Positions 44,292-53,127 of a DNA stretch of 64,000 nucleotides are shown piece after piece. The DNA is from Gemmata massiliana (GTDB lineage: Bacteria; Planctomycetota; Planctomycetia; Gemmatales; Gemmataceae): positions 1 through 64,000 of the forward strand of contig HG799472.1 in the NCBI GenBank assembly GCA_000531095.1, in the 5' to 3' direction. Under the pieces are notes generated by a model. The model was not told the origin of the DNA and made no database searches. It saw nothing but the letters and a program-made list of their open reading frames with translations. Numbering within the stretch: the first letter of the stretch is position 1; each line of letters starts with the position of its first letter. The position numbers were made by a program, and so were the translations under genes.

Positions 44292-45293
44292 TCACAGCGT
44301 GATGATCGCGCTGCTCCAGGTCAGGCCGCCGCCGAACGCGACGAGCAGCACCGTGTCGCCGGGCTTACAGCGCCCAGTGCGGAGCGCTTCATCGAGCGCA
44401 ATGGGCACGCTCGCGGCCGACGTGTTCCCGTACTTGTCCAGGTTCACCATGACCTTGTGGCGCGGGAACCCGGTTGTCTCCAGTGCCGAATCGATGATCC
44501 GCTGGTTCACCTGGTGCGGGATCAGCGCGTCGATTCCGTTTAGCCCGAGTTCGCGCAGGTCCGTTTCCGCTTGCTCGATCAGTTCCACCATCCGCGTGAC
44601 CGCGAACCGGAACACCTCGCGCCCGCTCAACCGCATGTGGTCGAGGCGCTGGAGCTGCGGCGGACCGGGCGGCGGATTCGGCGTTACGCGGCTGGGCACC
44701 TGGATCAGTTCCTGGCGCGAGCCGTCGGAATAGAGCCGGATCGTGCGGACGCCCGCGTTCAGCACCGGGGTGCCGCTGAGTACCACGGCCCCGGCCCCGT
44801 CGCCGAAGAGGATGCACGAGTTGCGGTCGGTGAAATCGAGGATGCGCGAGAGCACCTCGGCCCCGATCACGAGTGCGTGCTTCGCGGCCCCGGTTCGGAT
44901 GAACTGTGCCCCGACCGACAGTGCGTAGAGGAACCCCGAGCACGCGGCGGACACGTCGAAAGCCGGGATGTGCCGGCACCCGAGTCCGGCCTGAATAAGC
45001 GTAGCCGCGGAGGGCGACATCAGGTCCGGTGTCACGGTCGCACAGACGATAAGATCAATGTCTTCGGGCGTCAGCCCGGCGGACTCGATTGCCAAGCGTG
45101 CCGCGGCGGTTCCCAGTGTGGCGGACGTTTCGCCCTGGCCCGCGAACCGGCGCTCGCGGATTCCAGTTCGAGTCCGAATCCATTCGTCTGACGTGTCCAG
45201 GTTCAGAACGTCGGTGAACTCTTCGTTCGGGACGATGCGCGCGGGCAACGAGCTACCCGTCCCGCGGAGAGCTACACCGAGTAGTTGCGTCAT
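44292..45293 (-). CDS. fabH: 3-oxoacyl-ACP synthase III
   Basis: The 333-residue enzyme begins the fatty-acid cycle by condensing acyl-CoA with malonyl-ACP. The catalytic triad is visible: Cys118 in DVSAACSGFLYAL, His in LIPHQVNQRII and Asn in KYGNTSAASVPIAL. The N-terminus TSDEWIRTRTGIRERRFA and C-terminus GDTVLLVAFGGGLTW are typical. The ATG at 45293 fits the family start; an in-frame codon at 45323 adds ten residues. It stands alone, convergent end unpaired, divergent from the YkgJ gene. Confidence 0.93.
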   Translation of the reverse strand: MTQLLGVALRGTGSSLPARIVPNEEFTDVLNLDTSDEWIRTRTGIRERRFAGQGETSATLGTAAARLAIESAGLTPEDIDLIVCATVTPDLMSPSAATLIQAGLGCRHIPAFDVSAACSGFLYALSVGAQFIRTGAAKHALVIGAEVLSRILDFTDRNSCILFGDGAGAVVLSGTPVLNAGVRTIRLYSDGSRQELIQVPSRVTPNPPPGPPQLQRLDHMRLSGREVFRFAVTRMVELIEQAETDLRELGLNGIDALIPHQVNQRIIDSALETTGFPRHKVMVNLDKYGNTSAASVPIALDEALRTGRCKPGDTVLLVAFGGGLTWSSAIITL

Positions 45294-45442
45294 CGCGGAA
45301 CCACGGAGGGCGCGGACAGACAAAATTCCTGTTTAAGTATAGCGAGTTTTGGTCAGATCGCCAGGCGCCGAAGCTCCCGCGGCAGTTGGTAACTCCCGAC
45401 ACGCGCGGTATCATCAGCTTCATTGATTTCTGGAGAATAAAC

Positions 45443-45877
45443 GTGAGTGACGCGAAGCAGAATCGCACGCCCGAACCCTGGTTCGCCGAGGGGCTGGCGT
45501 TCGAGTGTACCCAGTGCGGGGACTGCTGCACCGGTGCGCCCGGCTTCGTGTGGATAACGGACGAGGAACTCGCGGCACTCGCCGAGTTTCTGGGGCAACC
45601 GATTGAGGAAGTGCGCGACCTGCACACTCGTAAAGCCCGCGGGCGCCGGACGATCCGCGAGAAGACCAACGGCGACTGCGTGTTCTTCGACCGCAAGAAG
45701 GGCTGCACCGTGTACCGCGTGCGCCCGGCGCAGTGCCGCACGTGGCCGTTCTGGGACAGCAACCTGACGACGCCCGAAGACTGGAAACGTACCTGCGAAG
45801 TCTGTCCCGGATCGGGGAAGGGCGAGGTGATCCCGGTCGAGGAGATTTCCCGGCGGCTGAAGGTCATCCGAATGTGA
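45443..45877 (+). CDS. YkgJ family cysteine cluster protein
   Basis: The 144-residue protein carries Cys motifs CTQCGDCCTGAPGF, NGDCVFFDRKKGCTVY, RPAQCRTWPFW and CEVCPG, a layout that suggests metal (probably zinc or Fe-S) binding; family function is not known. GTG at 45443 is chosen because GGAG lies 9 nt upstream (GGAGAATAAAC); an upstream ATG at 45386 lies in the fabH promoter region. A second, divergent YkgJ-like gene lies at 47680. Confidence 0.78.
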   Translation: MSDAKQNRTPEPWFAEGLAFECTQCGDCCTGAPGFVWITDEELAALAEFLGQPIEEVRDLHTRKARGRRTIREKTNGDCVFFDRKKGCTVYRVRPAQCRTWPFWDSNLTTPEDWKRTCEVCPGSGKGEVIPVEEISRRLKVIRM

Positions 45878-45917
45878 GGAGCGACCGGTCGGAGGGCCGA
45901 TCGGTCGCGAATTGCTG

Positions 45918-46349
45918 TTACTTCTTGGAGATCGTGATCTCGATCACCGAGTCCGCGGCCACTGTGTAGCTGAGGCCGGACGTCGTGATGTCTTCGTACT
46001 TCTTCGGCACGGCTGTGTAGGTGCCGTCGCGCCCGCCCACGGTAATCGCCTTACCGTCCTTCGACGCCGGGCGAGCGAACCGGGCGTAGTTCGCGGTGCG
46101 CACGGCGGCTTTGACCTTGCCCAACGGAGCGGACGGCATCCGGTACGTGCCGTCCGGGGCGATCTCCCCGCGTGCGCTCGCTTTGCCGTCCTCGGCTTCA
46201 AAGTACACTTCGCCCATCGTCAGCTTTTCGCCGTCGAGAAGGACCGAACCGGTGACGACGGTTTCTTTCGTTTCTGACTTCGACGAGCACCCGAGTGTGG
46301 CCAGTGTGACCGTTGCGATACCCAGGAATAATGAGGCTGTCCGGCGCAT
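45918..46349 (-). CDS. Lipoprotein with carboxypeptidase-regulatory-like domain
   Basis: The 143-residue protein has a lipoprotein signal (MRRTASLFLGIATVTLATLG followed by Cys). The mature part reads VTGSVLLDGEKLTMGEVYFE and GEIAPDGTYRMPSAPLGKVK, a small beta-sandwich repeat seen in planctomycete lipoproteins. It follows a DUF1559 gene on the same strand, separated by a hairpin (46393-46427), the same arrangement as 58809/57661. It is likely on the outer surface; role unknown. Confidence 0.75.
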   Translation of the reverse strand: MRRTASLFLGIATVTLATLGCSSKSETKETVVTGSVLLDGEKLTMGEVYFEAEDGKASARGEIAPDGTYRMPSAPLGKVKAAVRTANYARFARPASKDGKAITVGGRDGTYTAVPKKYEDITTSGLSYTVAADSVIEITISKK

Positions 46350-46379
46350 TCTTGAACGTCCGCTTGCGGGAGGTGGAGA

Positions 46380-46427
46380 GGGTGTGAAAAGCGACCGGCC
46401 CCGGCGCTCGGGAGCGCGGGGCCGGTC
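46380..46427 (-). terminator. Hairpin between DUF1559 and lipoprotein genes
   Basis: Arms 46393-46402 and 46418-46427 (GACCGGCCCC and complement) enclose a second stem GCGCT-CGGG-AGCGC, giving about 15 bp with one bulge. On the minus strand it is followed by GCTTTTC. It could reduce lipoprotein-gene expression relative to the upstream pseudopilin gene. Confidence 0.7.
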
Positions 46428-46440
46428 TCCGGTTGGGGGG

Positions 46441-47430
46441 TTACCAGTTGCTCAGCACGCTGCCGTCGCGCGGTAGGACGGCCTGGCTCCAGGTGAGTTG
46501 CGTGACGCTCGACGAGACCCCGCGCACGCTGCCGTCGCCGAGGCCGACCATGATTACGCCCGAGGACATGCCGTGGGCGCGGTAGTTGTCGCAGTTCGCG
46601 TTCGTCGGGGCGAACTGTGGGACCGGGAACTGGCGCTGATCGACCGGCACGCCCGTGCTGACCGGGATGCGGGCGAAGGTCGGCCAGTACCGGTCGTCGG
46701 CCGGGTGCCCCCATGCGGTGCCGAACGTGTTCGAGTTGTTCGGCGTCCCGGACGGGCCACACGCTTTCCGCTTCTCGGCGACGAAGATGGTGTTCGAGGT
46801 GCCGTCGGAGATGCTCGTCAGCGTGCTCTTGCCGGCCGTGTTCTGCCAGTCCCACGGGTCATTGGCGTTCTGGCCCGGGCGCCCGAACACCTGGAAGTTA
46901 CAGGCGTAACTGCACAGGGCCACGTCCACGCCGCCCGCGCTCTTCGCCGGATCCCACATCCAGTCCGCGTTGAACCCGCGGACGAAGATGCCGTCCCCGC
47001 CGCTCGGGTCGTTCGGGGCCGTCAGGATCTTGATCGGGAAACTCATCGCCGCCTTGCCGGTGGCACCGACCTGGCCCAAACCGGAGCCGCCCCAGTTCGA
47101 GATGCCCGCGGAGATCGCGCCCTGCTCGTAGTACGGGAGCAGGGAGAAGTAGAACGTCGCGTCGCTGCTGGAGTACGTGAAGTTCGTCGGGTTGCTCCAC
47201 CAGAACGACACGACCGGCGGCAGGTAGTTCGTGGTGTCGTGCCCGTTGTGGCACGCGAGGAGCGTCTGTTTGATGTTGTTCTGGCTCTGTGCCCGGGCCG
47301 CGGCCTCGCGCACTTTCTGGACGGCCGGGAGCAACAACCCGATGAGGATCGCAATAATGGCGATTACCACCAGCAATTCAATGAGTGTGAACCCGCGCGA
47401 GCGGGGGGCACGAGAGAGGGAGAGAGGCAT
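46441..47430 (-). CDS. DUF1559 domain protein (type II pseudopilin-like)
   Basis: The 329-residue protein has a short basic leader and the prepilin-type motif [19 protein letters not shown], then [20 protein letters not shown], and a C-terminal DUF1559 region with [33 protein letters not shown] and [13 protein letters not shown]. It should be cleaved by a prepilin peptidase and assembled or anchored in the envelope. DUF1559 proteins are greatly expanded in planctomycetes, roles mostly unknown. The ATG at 47430 has GGAGTCGG upstream. Confidence 0.87.
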   Translation of the reverse strand: MPLSLSRAPRSRGFTLIELLVVIAIIAILIGLLLPAVQKVREAAARAQSQNNIKQTLLACHNGHDTTNYLPPVVSFWWSNPTNFTYSSSDATFYFSLLPYYEQGAISAGISNWGGSGLGQVGATGKAAMSFPIKILTAPNDPSGGDGIFVRGFNADWMWDPAKSAGGVDVALCSYACNFQVFGRPGQNANDPWDWQNTAGKSTLTSISDGTSNTIFVAEKRKACGPSGTPNNSNTFGTAWGHPADDRYWPTFARIPVSTGVPVDQRQFPVPQFAPTNANCDNYRAHGMSSGVIMVGLGDGSVRGVSSSVTQLTWSQAVLPRDGSVLSNW

Positions 47431-47679
47431 GACCGACTCCGAACGAAAAATGAGAAAAACACACGAAGTAGGGGCGAACATAAAACAAACGGGGACTTCA
47501 TCATGAGCGAAGTGTAAATTTCCGTCAAGGCTTTTCGTTAAATCGGCGCGGCCGCTTGAAGTATCGGCTCCCGGTTGTGGTGTGCGTTCATAAATGTGCC
47601 CACGCTATCAGCGGCGCCTCCGTGTGACAATGACCCACGTTCCCGCTCCGGATTTTGACCCACGACTGGAACTGCTCTG

Positions 47680-48174
47680 ATGACTGACGAGGTGCGGAAG
47701 GAAGTGCTCGCGGTGTACGCGGACGCGGACGCGGGCGTTGCTCAGGCCCGGCCGCGGTGCGATGCGTCTGGGCAGTGCTGTCGGTTCACCGAGTACGGGC
47801 ACACGCTCTTCATTAGTGCGTTCGAGGCGGAGATCCTGCTCGCGCACGCGCCCCACTACGAACAGCCCGTTTCACGCGACGGGTGCCCGTTCCAGGTTGG
47901 GGGGCTTTGCACCATGCGTGAGGCGCGCCCGCTCGGGTGCCGGATCTACTTCTGCGATCCGGGGTACGAGGCGCGCATGACGGAGATCACGGAAGAGGCC
48001 CTCACGAAGCTGAAGCGGATCGCCGACGCGCACGACACGGGCTGGCACTACGCGCCCCTCCACCACTTCTTGAACGCCCCGCGCGAGGCGGGGCCAAACG
48101 ATCGGGCAGGCGATAGCATGACACCGCCCGTGACACGGGTGCCGCTGCCCGTCGTCAATCACTCCGGGGGCTGA
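47680..48174 (+). CDS. YkgJ/CxxCxxCC-type cysteine cluster protein
   Basis: The 164-residue protein shows RCDASGQCCRF, DGCPFQVGGLCTMREARPLGC and RIYFCDPGY, the cysteine pattern of the zinc/iron-chelating YkgJ group. No signal peptide is seen, so cytoplasmic. The C-terminal ~30 residues are Pro-rich and may be unstructured. It is divergent from the DUF1559 gene across a 249-bp promoter region and 26 bp before the PQQ-propeller gene. Confidence 0.72.
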   Translation: MTDEVRKEVLAVYADADAGVAQARPRCDASGQCCRFTEYGHTLFISAFEAEILLAHAPHYEQPVSRDGCPFQVGGLCTMREARPLGCRIYFCDPGYEARMTEITEEALTKLKRIADAHDTGWHYAPLHHFLNAPREAGPNDRAGDSMTPPVTRVPLPVVNHSGG

Positions 48175-48200
48175 CGCCTCCGGGTCGCCAGGAGGTCCGC

Positions 48201-49421
48201 ATGTCCCGCTTCCTCGCTGCTTTAGCGCTCACTTTCGTGCCCGCGCTCTCGCTGAGTGCGGCCGATTGGCCGCAGTTCCTCGGGCTGAATCGTGACAACA
48301 GTACGACCGAACCGGTCGCGCCGTGGGAGGGCACCCTCAAGCCCGTGTGGACGAAGCCGGTCGGCGAGGCGCACAGCTCGCCCGTTGTTGCCGGCGGGGT
48401 CGTGTACGCCTTCTATCAGCCGAAGGGCAAGAACGCCGACGCGCTGGCCGCGTTCGATGCGAAGACCGGTGACCTGAAGTGGGAGAAGAGCTACGATCGC
48501 CCGGAGTTCAAGCCGCTGTTCGGGAACGGGCCGCGCGGCACACCGTCGGTGAGTGGTGATAAGGTCTTCACTTACGGCGGGACCGGCGTCCTCGCGTCCT
48601 GGGACGCGAAAACTGGCGAAACCGATTGGAAGGTGGACGCGCTCAAGGAGTTCAACGCGAAGAACCTGTTCTTCGGCACCTCTGCGTCGCCGCTCGTCGC
48701 CGGGGATAAAGTGGTTGCGCTGGTGGGCGGGAAGGGAGCCGGGATCGTCGCGCTCGACGCGAAGACCGGCAAGACCGCGTGGAAAGCGACCGACGACCCG
48801 TCGAGCTACGCCTCGCCGACCATTATCAACGAGCAAATCGTCGCGCTGACCGGTTCGCACGTCCGCGGGGTGGGGTTGGACGGCAAACCGCTCTGGGAAG
48901 TTCCGTTCAAGGACAAACTGAACGAGTCCTCCACCACGCCGCTTTCCGCCGGCGGACTGATCTTCGCCAGTTCCGTGACGGCCGGGAGCATCACGGTCAA
49001 GGTAGCCGACAATAAGGCCGAGAAAGTGTGGGAGAACAAGGCGCTCACCTGTTACTTCTCGACTCCGGTTGTGGTCGGCGAGTACCTTTACATGGTGAAC
49101 GGCATGGCCTCGCTGACGAACGCGAGCATCACCCTGCGGTGCGTCGAACTGAAGACGGGCAAGGTCGCGTGGGAGAAGAAGAACGTCGGCAAGTACCACG
49201 CGGCGATCCTGCGGTGCGGCCCGGCGGGGAAGGAAACGCTCCTCATGCTCGACGACAACGGGTTCCTGTCGCTGTTCGAGGCGAACTCGAAAGAGTTCAA
49301 GGAGCTCGCGCGCTCGAAAGTGTGCGGCACCACGTGGGCGCACCCGGCTCTCGTGGACGGTAAACTGTACCTCCGCGACGAGAAGGAACTGTTCTGCTTC
49401 GACCTGAACGGGAAGAAGTGA
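48201..49421 (+). CDS. PQQ-binding-like beta-propeller repeat protein
   Basis: The 406-residue exported protein has a signal peptide (MSRFLAALALTFVPALSLSA) and starts WPQFLGLNRDN, usual for planctomycete PQQ-like propellers. Repeats include ALAAFDAKTGDLKWEKSYD, VLASWDAKTGETDWKVDAL and GIVALDAKTGKTAWKATDD, followed by LRCVELKTGKVAWEKK. These blades often bind no PQQ and act as periplasmic scaffolds or in outer-membrane assembly (BamB-like). AGGAGGTCCGC precedes the ATG. Confidence 0.88.
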   Translation: MSRFLAALALTFVPALSLSAADWPQFLGLNRDNSTTEPVAPWEGTLKPVWTKPVGEAHSSPVVAGGVVYAFYQPKGKNADALAAFDAKTGDLKWEKSYDRPEFKPLFGNGPRGTPSVSGDKVFTYGGTGVLASWDAKTGETDWKVDALKEFNAKNLFFGTSASPLVAGDKVVALVGGKGAGIVALDAKTGKTAWKATDDPSSYASPTIINEQIVALTGSHVRGVGLDGKPLWEVPFKDKLNESSTTPLSAGGLIFASSVTAGSITVKVADNKAEKVWENKALTCYFSTPVVVGEYLYMVNGMASLTNASITLRCVELKTGKVAWEKKNVGKYHAAILRCGPAGKETLLMLDDNGFLSLFEANSKEFKELARSKVCGTTWAHPALVDGKLYLRDEKELFCFDLNGKK

Positions 49422-49507
49422 CTTCATAAGGCGGGCCGGGTTCGGCCGGTCCGCCAAGGCGTCAAGGCCGCGGACCAAAACTCCGCTCCATACGTTCCAG
49501 GTGCCCC

Positions 49508-50065
49508 GTGATTTACGGCCTGATACTCGCGGCGGTTCTGGTGCTGGTCGGCTCGGCCATGATCGCCCGCCAGCGCAAAGCACTTCGCGCGTTGGCGGAC
49601 GAACCCTTTCTCCCCGACGAGGACCGCGCGTACCGGCGCGGACAGGCCCGGCGCCGGGTGGCCACGTCCGGGTTGCTCGTCCTTCTCGGCGTGTTAATCG
49701 CGAACTATTACGTGTCCGGTATGGACGCGCGGATGGACGCGATCCCCGAGCGCAAGGTCGGGGGCGCGCCCGATACCGAACCCGACCCGCGCACGGACGA
49801 GGACCGCCAGTTCACGCGGATCGTCGGCTTTTACTGGATCGGCGTGATGGGGTTGGTGTTCGTCGCCGTGTGCCTCGCGACGGTCGATTTCTGGGCCACG
49901 CGGAAATACTGGATGGCGCGCTACAAGGAACTGAAGGCCGATCACGAGGTGAAGTTGCAGCGCGATTTGGCCGTGTACCGGCAGCAGAAGTTGAACGCCC
50001 GCGCCCCCGGGCTGAAGCCCCCCTCCGTGGCCGACGACACCTCGATCGACGAACCGCCGGTGTGA
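49508..50065 (+). CDS. Hypothetical protein with two transmembrane segments
   Basis: The 185-residue protein, from GTG at 49508, has a TM helix at the N-terminus (IYGLILAAVLVLVGSAMIA), a second around residues 55-72 and a third around GVMGLVFVAVCLATVDFW. Charged cytoplasmic stretches (FLPDEDRAYRRGQARRR) and a C-terminal coiled segment follow. No family is recognised. It sits 86 bp after the PQQ propeller and may be co-transcribed. No signs of transfer. Confidence 0.6.
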   Translation: MIYGLILAAVLVLVGSAMIARQRKALRALADEPFLPDEDRAYRRGQARRRVATSGLLVLLGVLIANYYVSGMDARMDAIPERKVGGAPDTEPDPRTDEDRQFTRIVGFYWIGVMGLVFVAVCLATVDFWATRKYWMARYKELKADHEVKLQRDLAVYRQQKLNARAPGLKPPSVADDTSIDEPPV

Positions 50066-50084
50066 CCCCGCCTCTACACCCACA

Positions 50085-50117
50085 ACCAAAGAAAAAGGGT
50101 GAGCCGAAGCTCACCCT
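50085..50117 (-). terminator. Intrinsic terminator with UUCG loop
   Basis: On the minus strand AGGGTGAGC-TTCG-GCTCACCCT (50096-50117) is followed by TTTTCTTTGG. It ends the histone-H1-like gene transcript and lies just past the converging gene ending at 50065. Confidence 0.88.
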
Positions 50118-50146
50118 GTCCGAAGCGTACCCACTGTTCCGCGAAC

Positions 50147-50488
50147 TTACGCAGGCGGGGCAGCCGGAGTCGCCGCGGGCGCCGGTTCCGGAGTCGCCAC
50201 GGGCGCCGGGGCCGGAGCTTTCTTGGGGGCGGGTTTCTTCTTGGTGACCTTGCTCGCGGCCGGAGCAGCCTTCTTGGGAGCGGCCTTCTTCACGGTGGCC
50301 GTCTTGGGAGCGGCTTTCTTGGCGGCCGTCTTCGGGGCTACCTTCTTAACGGCGGCCGTCTTCGGTGCGGCCTTCTTCACTGCTTTGGGTGCGGGCTTCT
50401 TAGCAACGGCCTTCGGTGCGGGCTTCTTAGCAGCGGCCTTCTTCACGGCCGGTTTCTTCGCCGGGGCCTTTGCTGGTGCCTTTGCCAT
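50147..50488 (-). CDS. Histone H1-like Lys/Ala/Pro-rich basic protein
   Basis: The 113-residue protein consists almost entirely of AKKPAPKAV/KKAAPKTA-type repeats, ending in a Pro/Ala tail (APVATPEPAPAATPAAPPA). It resembles bacterial histone H1-like proteins, which bind and condense DNA or modify nucleoid structure. Gemmata-like cells have a condensed nucleoid, which makes a nucleoid role plausible (inference). CAAGGAGTCCGC precedes the ATG at 50488. A clear intrinsic terminator follows. Confidence 0.75.
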   Translation of the reverse strand: MAKAPAKAPAKKPAVKKAAAKKPAPKAVAKKPAPKAVKKAAPKTAAVKKVAPKTAAKKAAPKTATVKKAAPKKAAPAASKVTKKKPAPKKAPAPAPVATPEPAPAATPAAPPA

Positions 50489-50858
50489 GATGCGGACTCC
50501 TTGAGCTTGGGGGGAATAAGGGCGGCTCGACCGTGACCGCGAATCGAACCGGTGTCGCACTCATCGACCGCGACAAGATCGGCGGGCAGCGAATCAAGCC
50601 GAGTTGCGGGACATCTTGTGCTTACCCGCCGCGCCAACCGGCGCCGCCACACTCACTGTGTTAAATCTGGCACACGACGCGAACCGCGCAACTGGCGCAG
50701 GCGCGGAATTTCGCCCAACTGCTGAACACGGCCGGTATGTTCGGCCGATCTAGACCAAGTTCACCCAAAAACGGGTGAAATCGGGATCGAGCGGCACGCC
50801 GGGTCACGGATTCGACACTCGATTTCTCCGAGTTGGAACTCCCGCGGGCGAGGTTGTC

Positions 50859-51770
50859 ATGGGGTGGAAGTCGATCGCGTGGGCGGGGCTACTCGTCCCA
50901 GCGCTCGCCGGGTGCGGAGCGCTTCGTCACGTCGCGAACCGGGTGTCGGACGACCCCGCGCCGAGCCGGACGCGCCTCGGGATCGAGCGCGAACAGCGGC
51001 GCGACGCGCGTGCCGCGTGGCTGGCTGTTGGTGCCCGCCACTCCGATCGCGTCTTCAGCAACGAGTTCCGCGACGGGTTCCTGGACGGGTACACGGCGTA
51101 CCTCGATCGCGGCGCGGGCGCGCAGCCACCGGTCGTATCACCGGCCAGTCTCGTGCGCAGTAGGACCGCCGGTCCCGGTGAAGACAACGTCTTGATCCGC
51201 GACTACTACCTCGGCTTCCAGTACGGCGGTGAGGTCGCGGGCGTGAACATCGTCCAGCCGGCCTCCGCGATTACCGTGCCCGCTGAACCGGTTCGCCCGG
51301 CGCCGATCACGCCGTCCGTTCCCTATGTCCCGCCAGCCTGGTCGAACCCGAAGCCGGGGCCGGCTTCACAACCGCATCCGGTGTCGAGCGGCACGGGCAA
51401 GTTCGACACACTCGATTCCGGGGCGGTCGAAGCCCCGGCGCAAGCGCCTCCGCCGTTGCCGAAGCCCGAAGTGCCGGTCATCAAGCCGTTCAGCCCGTCC
51501 GTGCCCGACGCGAAACTCGCTCCGCTCCCGGTGCCCTCGGCTTCCGACCTACTGCCGGTGCCGACCTTACCGGCTCCGCGCACCGAACCGCTACCCGTGC
51601 CCGCACTGCCGGGTACACTGACCCCGCCGGTGCCGTCACCGGGTGACCTTCCTCCGCTCCCGATCCCGGGCGCACCCAAGTCATCCATTATCAGTGAGGT
51701 GCCGGTGATTCCGTTCCAGTTCAAGCCGTTGACAACGGCGCCTGCGGTGGTGATTGGCTCGCCGAAGTAA
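50859..51770 (+). CDS. Lipoprotein with long Pro-rich C-terminus
   Basis: The 303-residue protein has a lipoprotein signal MGWKSIAWAGLLVPALAG followed by Cys. A folded region to about residue 140 includes REQRRDARAAWLAVGARHSD, FRDGFLDGYTAYLDRG and IRDYYLGFQYGGEVAG. The rest is Pro-rich (LPVPSASDLLPVPTLPAPRT) and probably extended across the envelope. No known enzyme motif. GCGAGGTTGTC precedes the ATG. Upstream, 50489-50858 holds no gene; a tRNA-like T-arm there was rejected. Confidence 0.65.
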   Translation: MGWKSIAWAGLLVPALAGCGALRHVANRVSDDPAPSRTRLGIEREQRRDARAAWLAVGARHSDRVFSNEFRDGFLDGYTAYLDRGAGAQPPVVSPASLVRSRTAGPGEDNVLIRDYYLGFQYGGEVAGVNIVQPASAITVPAEPVRPAPITPSVPYVPPAWSNPKPGPASQPHPVSSGTGKFDTLDSGAVEAPAQAPPPLPKPEVPVIKPFSPSVPDAKLAPLPVPSASDLLPVPTLPAPRTEPLPVPALPGTLTPPVPSPGDLPPLPIPGAPKSSIISEVPVIPFQFKPLTTAPAVVIGSPK

Positions 51771-51897
51771 CGTTTTCGGCGCCGAGGTATCGGCACGGCC
51801 GTTGCTCTCTATCGGTTGAAAAGTGCGTTAGGTGCCGTCTCACATCGGGTACACTCCCGTGCTAGGGGACGGACACTCGCCACCGAAGGAAACAAAC

Positions 51898-52410
51898 ATG
51901 AGCACTGGCACCAAGAAGGCCGACTCGGGCACGACCTTCTCCACGCGAAACGATCTCGCGGCCGAAACCCGGACGAAGTCCATTTCGCTGCTGAACCAGC
52001 ACCTCGCGGACACGTTCGACCTGATGTCGCAAACCAAGTTCGCGCACTGGAACGTGAAGGGGCCGGACTTCATCGCGCTGCACAAGCTGTTCGACGAACT
52101 CGCGGAAGGGCTGGAAGAACACATCGACGAGATCGCGGAGCGCGCAACGGCCCTGGGCGGGGTCGCGCTGGGCACCACGCGGCAGGCCGCGTCGTCGAGC
52201 CGCGTCCCAGAGTTCCCGTCCGGCACGCACAAGGGGCAGGACGTTGTCGCGGCGCTGGCCGAGCGGTTCGCGGCACTCGGCAAAACGACCCGCGAAGCGA
52301 TCGACACCGCGGACGAACTGGGTGACAAGGGAACGTCCGACCTGTTCACGCAAGTGTCACGCGACCTCGACCAGTCGCTCTACTTCCTCGAATCGCACTT
52401 GCAGGGCTAA
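51898..52410 (+). CDS. dps: Dps family DNA-binding/ferritin-like protein
   Basis: The 170-residue protein has the Dps core: LLNQHLADTFDLMSQTKFAH, HWNVKGPDFIALHKLFDELA, HIDEIAERATALGG and DLDQSLYFLESHL. The ferroxidase residues (His in KFAHWNVKGPDF, Asp/Glu in the DEIAER helix) are conserved. It should store iron and protect DNA under oxidative stress as a dodecamer. A short basic N-terminus (MSTGTKKADSG) may touch DNA. AAGGAAACAAAC precedes the ATG. Confidence 0.9.
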   Translation: MSTGTKKADSGTTFSTRNDLAAETRTKSISLLNQHLADTFDLMSQTKFAHWNVKGPDFIALHKLFDELAEGLEEHIDEIAERATALGGVALGTTRQAASSSRVPEFPSGTHKGQDVVAALAERFAALGKTTREAIDTADELGDKGTSDLFTQVSRDLDQSLYFLESHLQG

Positions 52411-52423
52411 GAGAAGATGAAAT

Positions 52424-52763
52424 CCGCCACGGATGAACGCAGAAAACGCGGATCAGAGCAGAGATCAGAAGACAGAGAACAGCGATTAGTACAAGCCCTG
52501 TTAGGGGCGAAAGCGAGTAGCCAGGGGTGAAGCGAGGCCCCGCGAGCACAACCCCTGTTAGGGGCGAAAGCCAGGGGTGAAGCGAGGCCCCAGCGAGCAC
52601 AACCCCTGGCGGGTGGCGGGGCCGGGCACCTCACAAGCAGCGCGCCAGGGGTTGCGCTCGCGCTTCACCCCTGGCTACTCGCTTTCGCCCCTAACGGGGC
52701 TTAAAGCCAATTCCGCGCCTGTTCTCTGTTTTAATCCGCGTTTTCTGCGTTCATCCGCGGCGG
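52424..52763. repeat. Nested palindromic intergenic element
   Basis: Outer arms 52424-52453 and 52734-52763 are a 30-nt inverted repeat with one mismatch, built on CGGATGAACGCAGAAAACGC. Inside are two tandem ~50-nt units starting CCCCTGTTAGGGGCGAAAGC (about 52497 and 52552) and one inverted copy (about 52646-52702, ending TTTCGCCCCTAACGGGGCTT). The whole folds into a large cruciform. No ORF of note. It fills the gap between dps and a minus-strand gene. Confidence 0.75.
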
Positions 52764-52779
52764 CTTTGCTCTTTGCGAC

Positions 52780-53127
52780 TCACACCAAGCGCCAAACCAC
52801 GCCCACAACTCCGAATAACAGCACCAGTCCGAAGCAACCCTTGTTAATGACTTTCGGGGGAGCAGCAATCGCACGCAGCTCGGCTTCGGCCTCGTCGCAG
52901 GCGCGGATGTAGCCGTCGCGGTCGTCGATGTGCTTGTAGTCCGACTCGTGGACGATCTTGTTCCGCACGGTCGCGACGAACCGGATCTTCCGCACCAGGG
53001 GTTGCGGGAGCCGGTTCTGCACGCTCGTCACCTTATCGTGCAAGCCCTTACCGGTCGCATTGAAGGCTTGCTCCAGAAGCGCTTCCAGCGCTTTGGTCCG
53101 CGTGATGGCCAGTTCGATGTCACTCAT
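52780..53127 (-). CDS. HEPN-like protein with C-terminal transmembrane anchor
   Basis: The 115-residue protein has helical N-terminal sequence (ALEALLEQAFNATGKGLHDK), a motif VATVRNKIVHESDYK that matches the HEPN RNxxxH signature (Arg55, Asn56, His60), and one hydrophobic C-terminal helix (CFGLVLLFGVVGVVWRLV). HEPN domains are often RNases, but many DUF4145-like relatives are uncharacterised. No antitoxin-like partner is adjacent. It starts at ATG 53127, divergent from the TPR gene. Membrane-tethered topology with a cytosolic HEPN domain is inferred. Confidence 0.55.
   Translation of the reverse strand: MSDIELAITRTKALEALLEQAFNATGKGLHDKVTSVQNRLPQPLVRKIRFVATVRNKIVHESDYKHIDDRDGYIRACDEAEAELRAIAAPPKVINKGCFGLVLLFGVVGVVWRLV

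Noticed and set aside
50521-50650. Possible tRNA on the minus strand (GGTTCGATTC T-loop-like sequence and GC-rich flanks)
   Set aside because: A T-loop-like string is present, but no 5-bp T-stem, anticodon arm or 7-bp acceptor can be paired within a normal tRNA length. A tRNAscan-type search would settle it.
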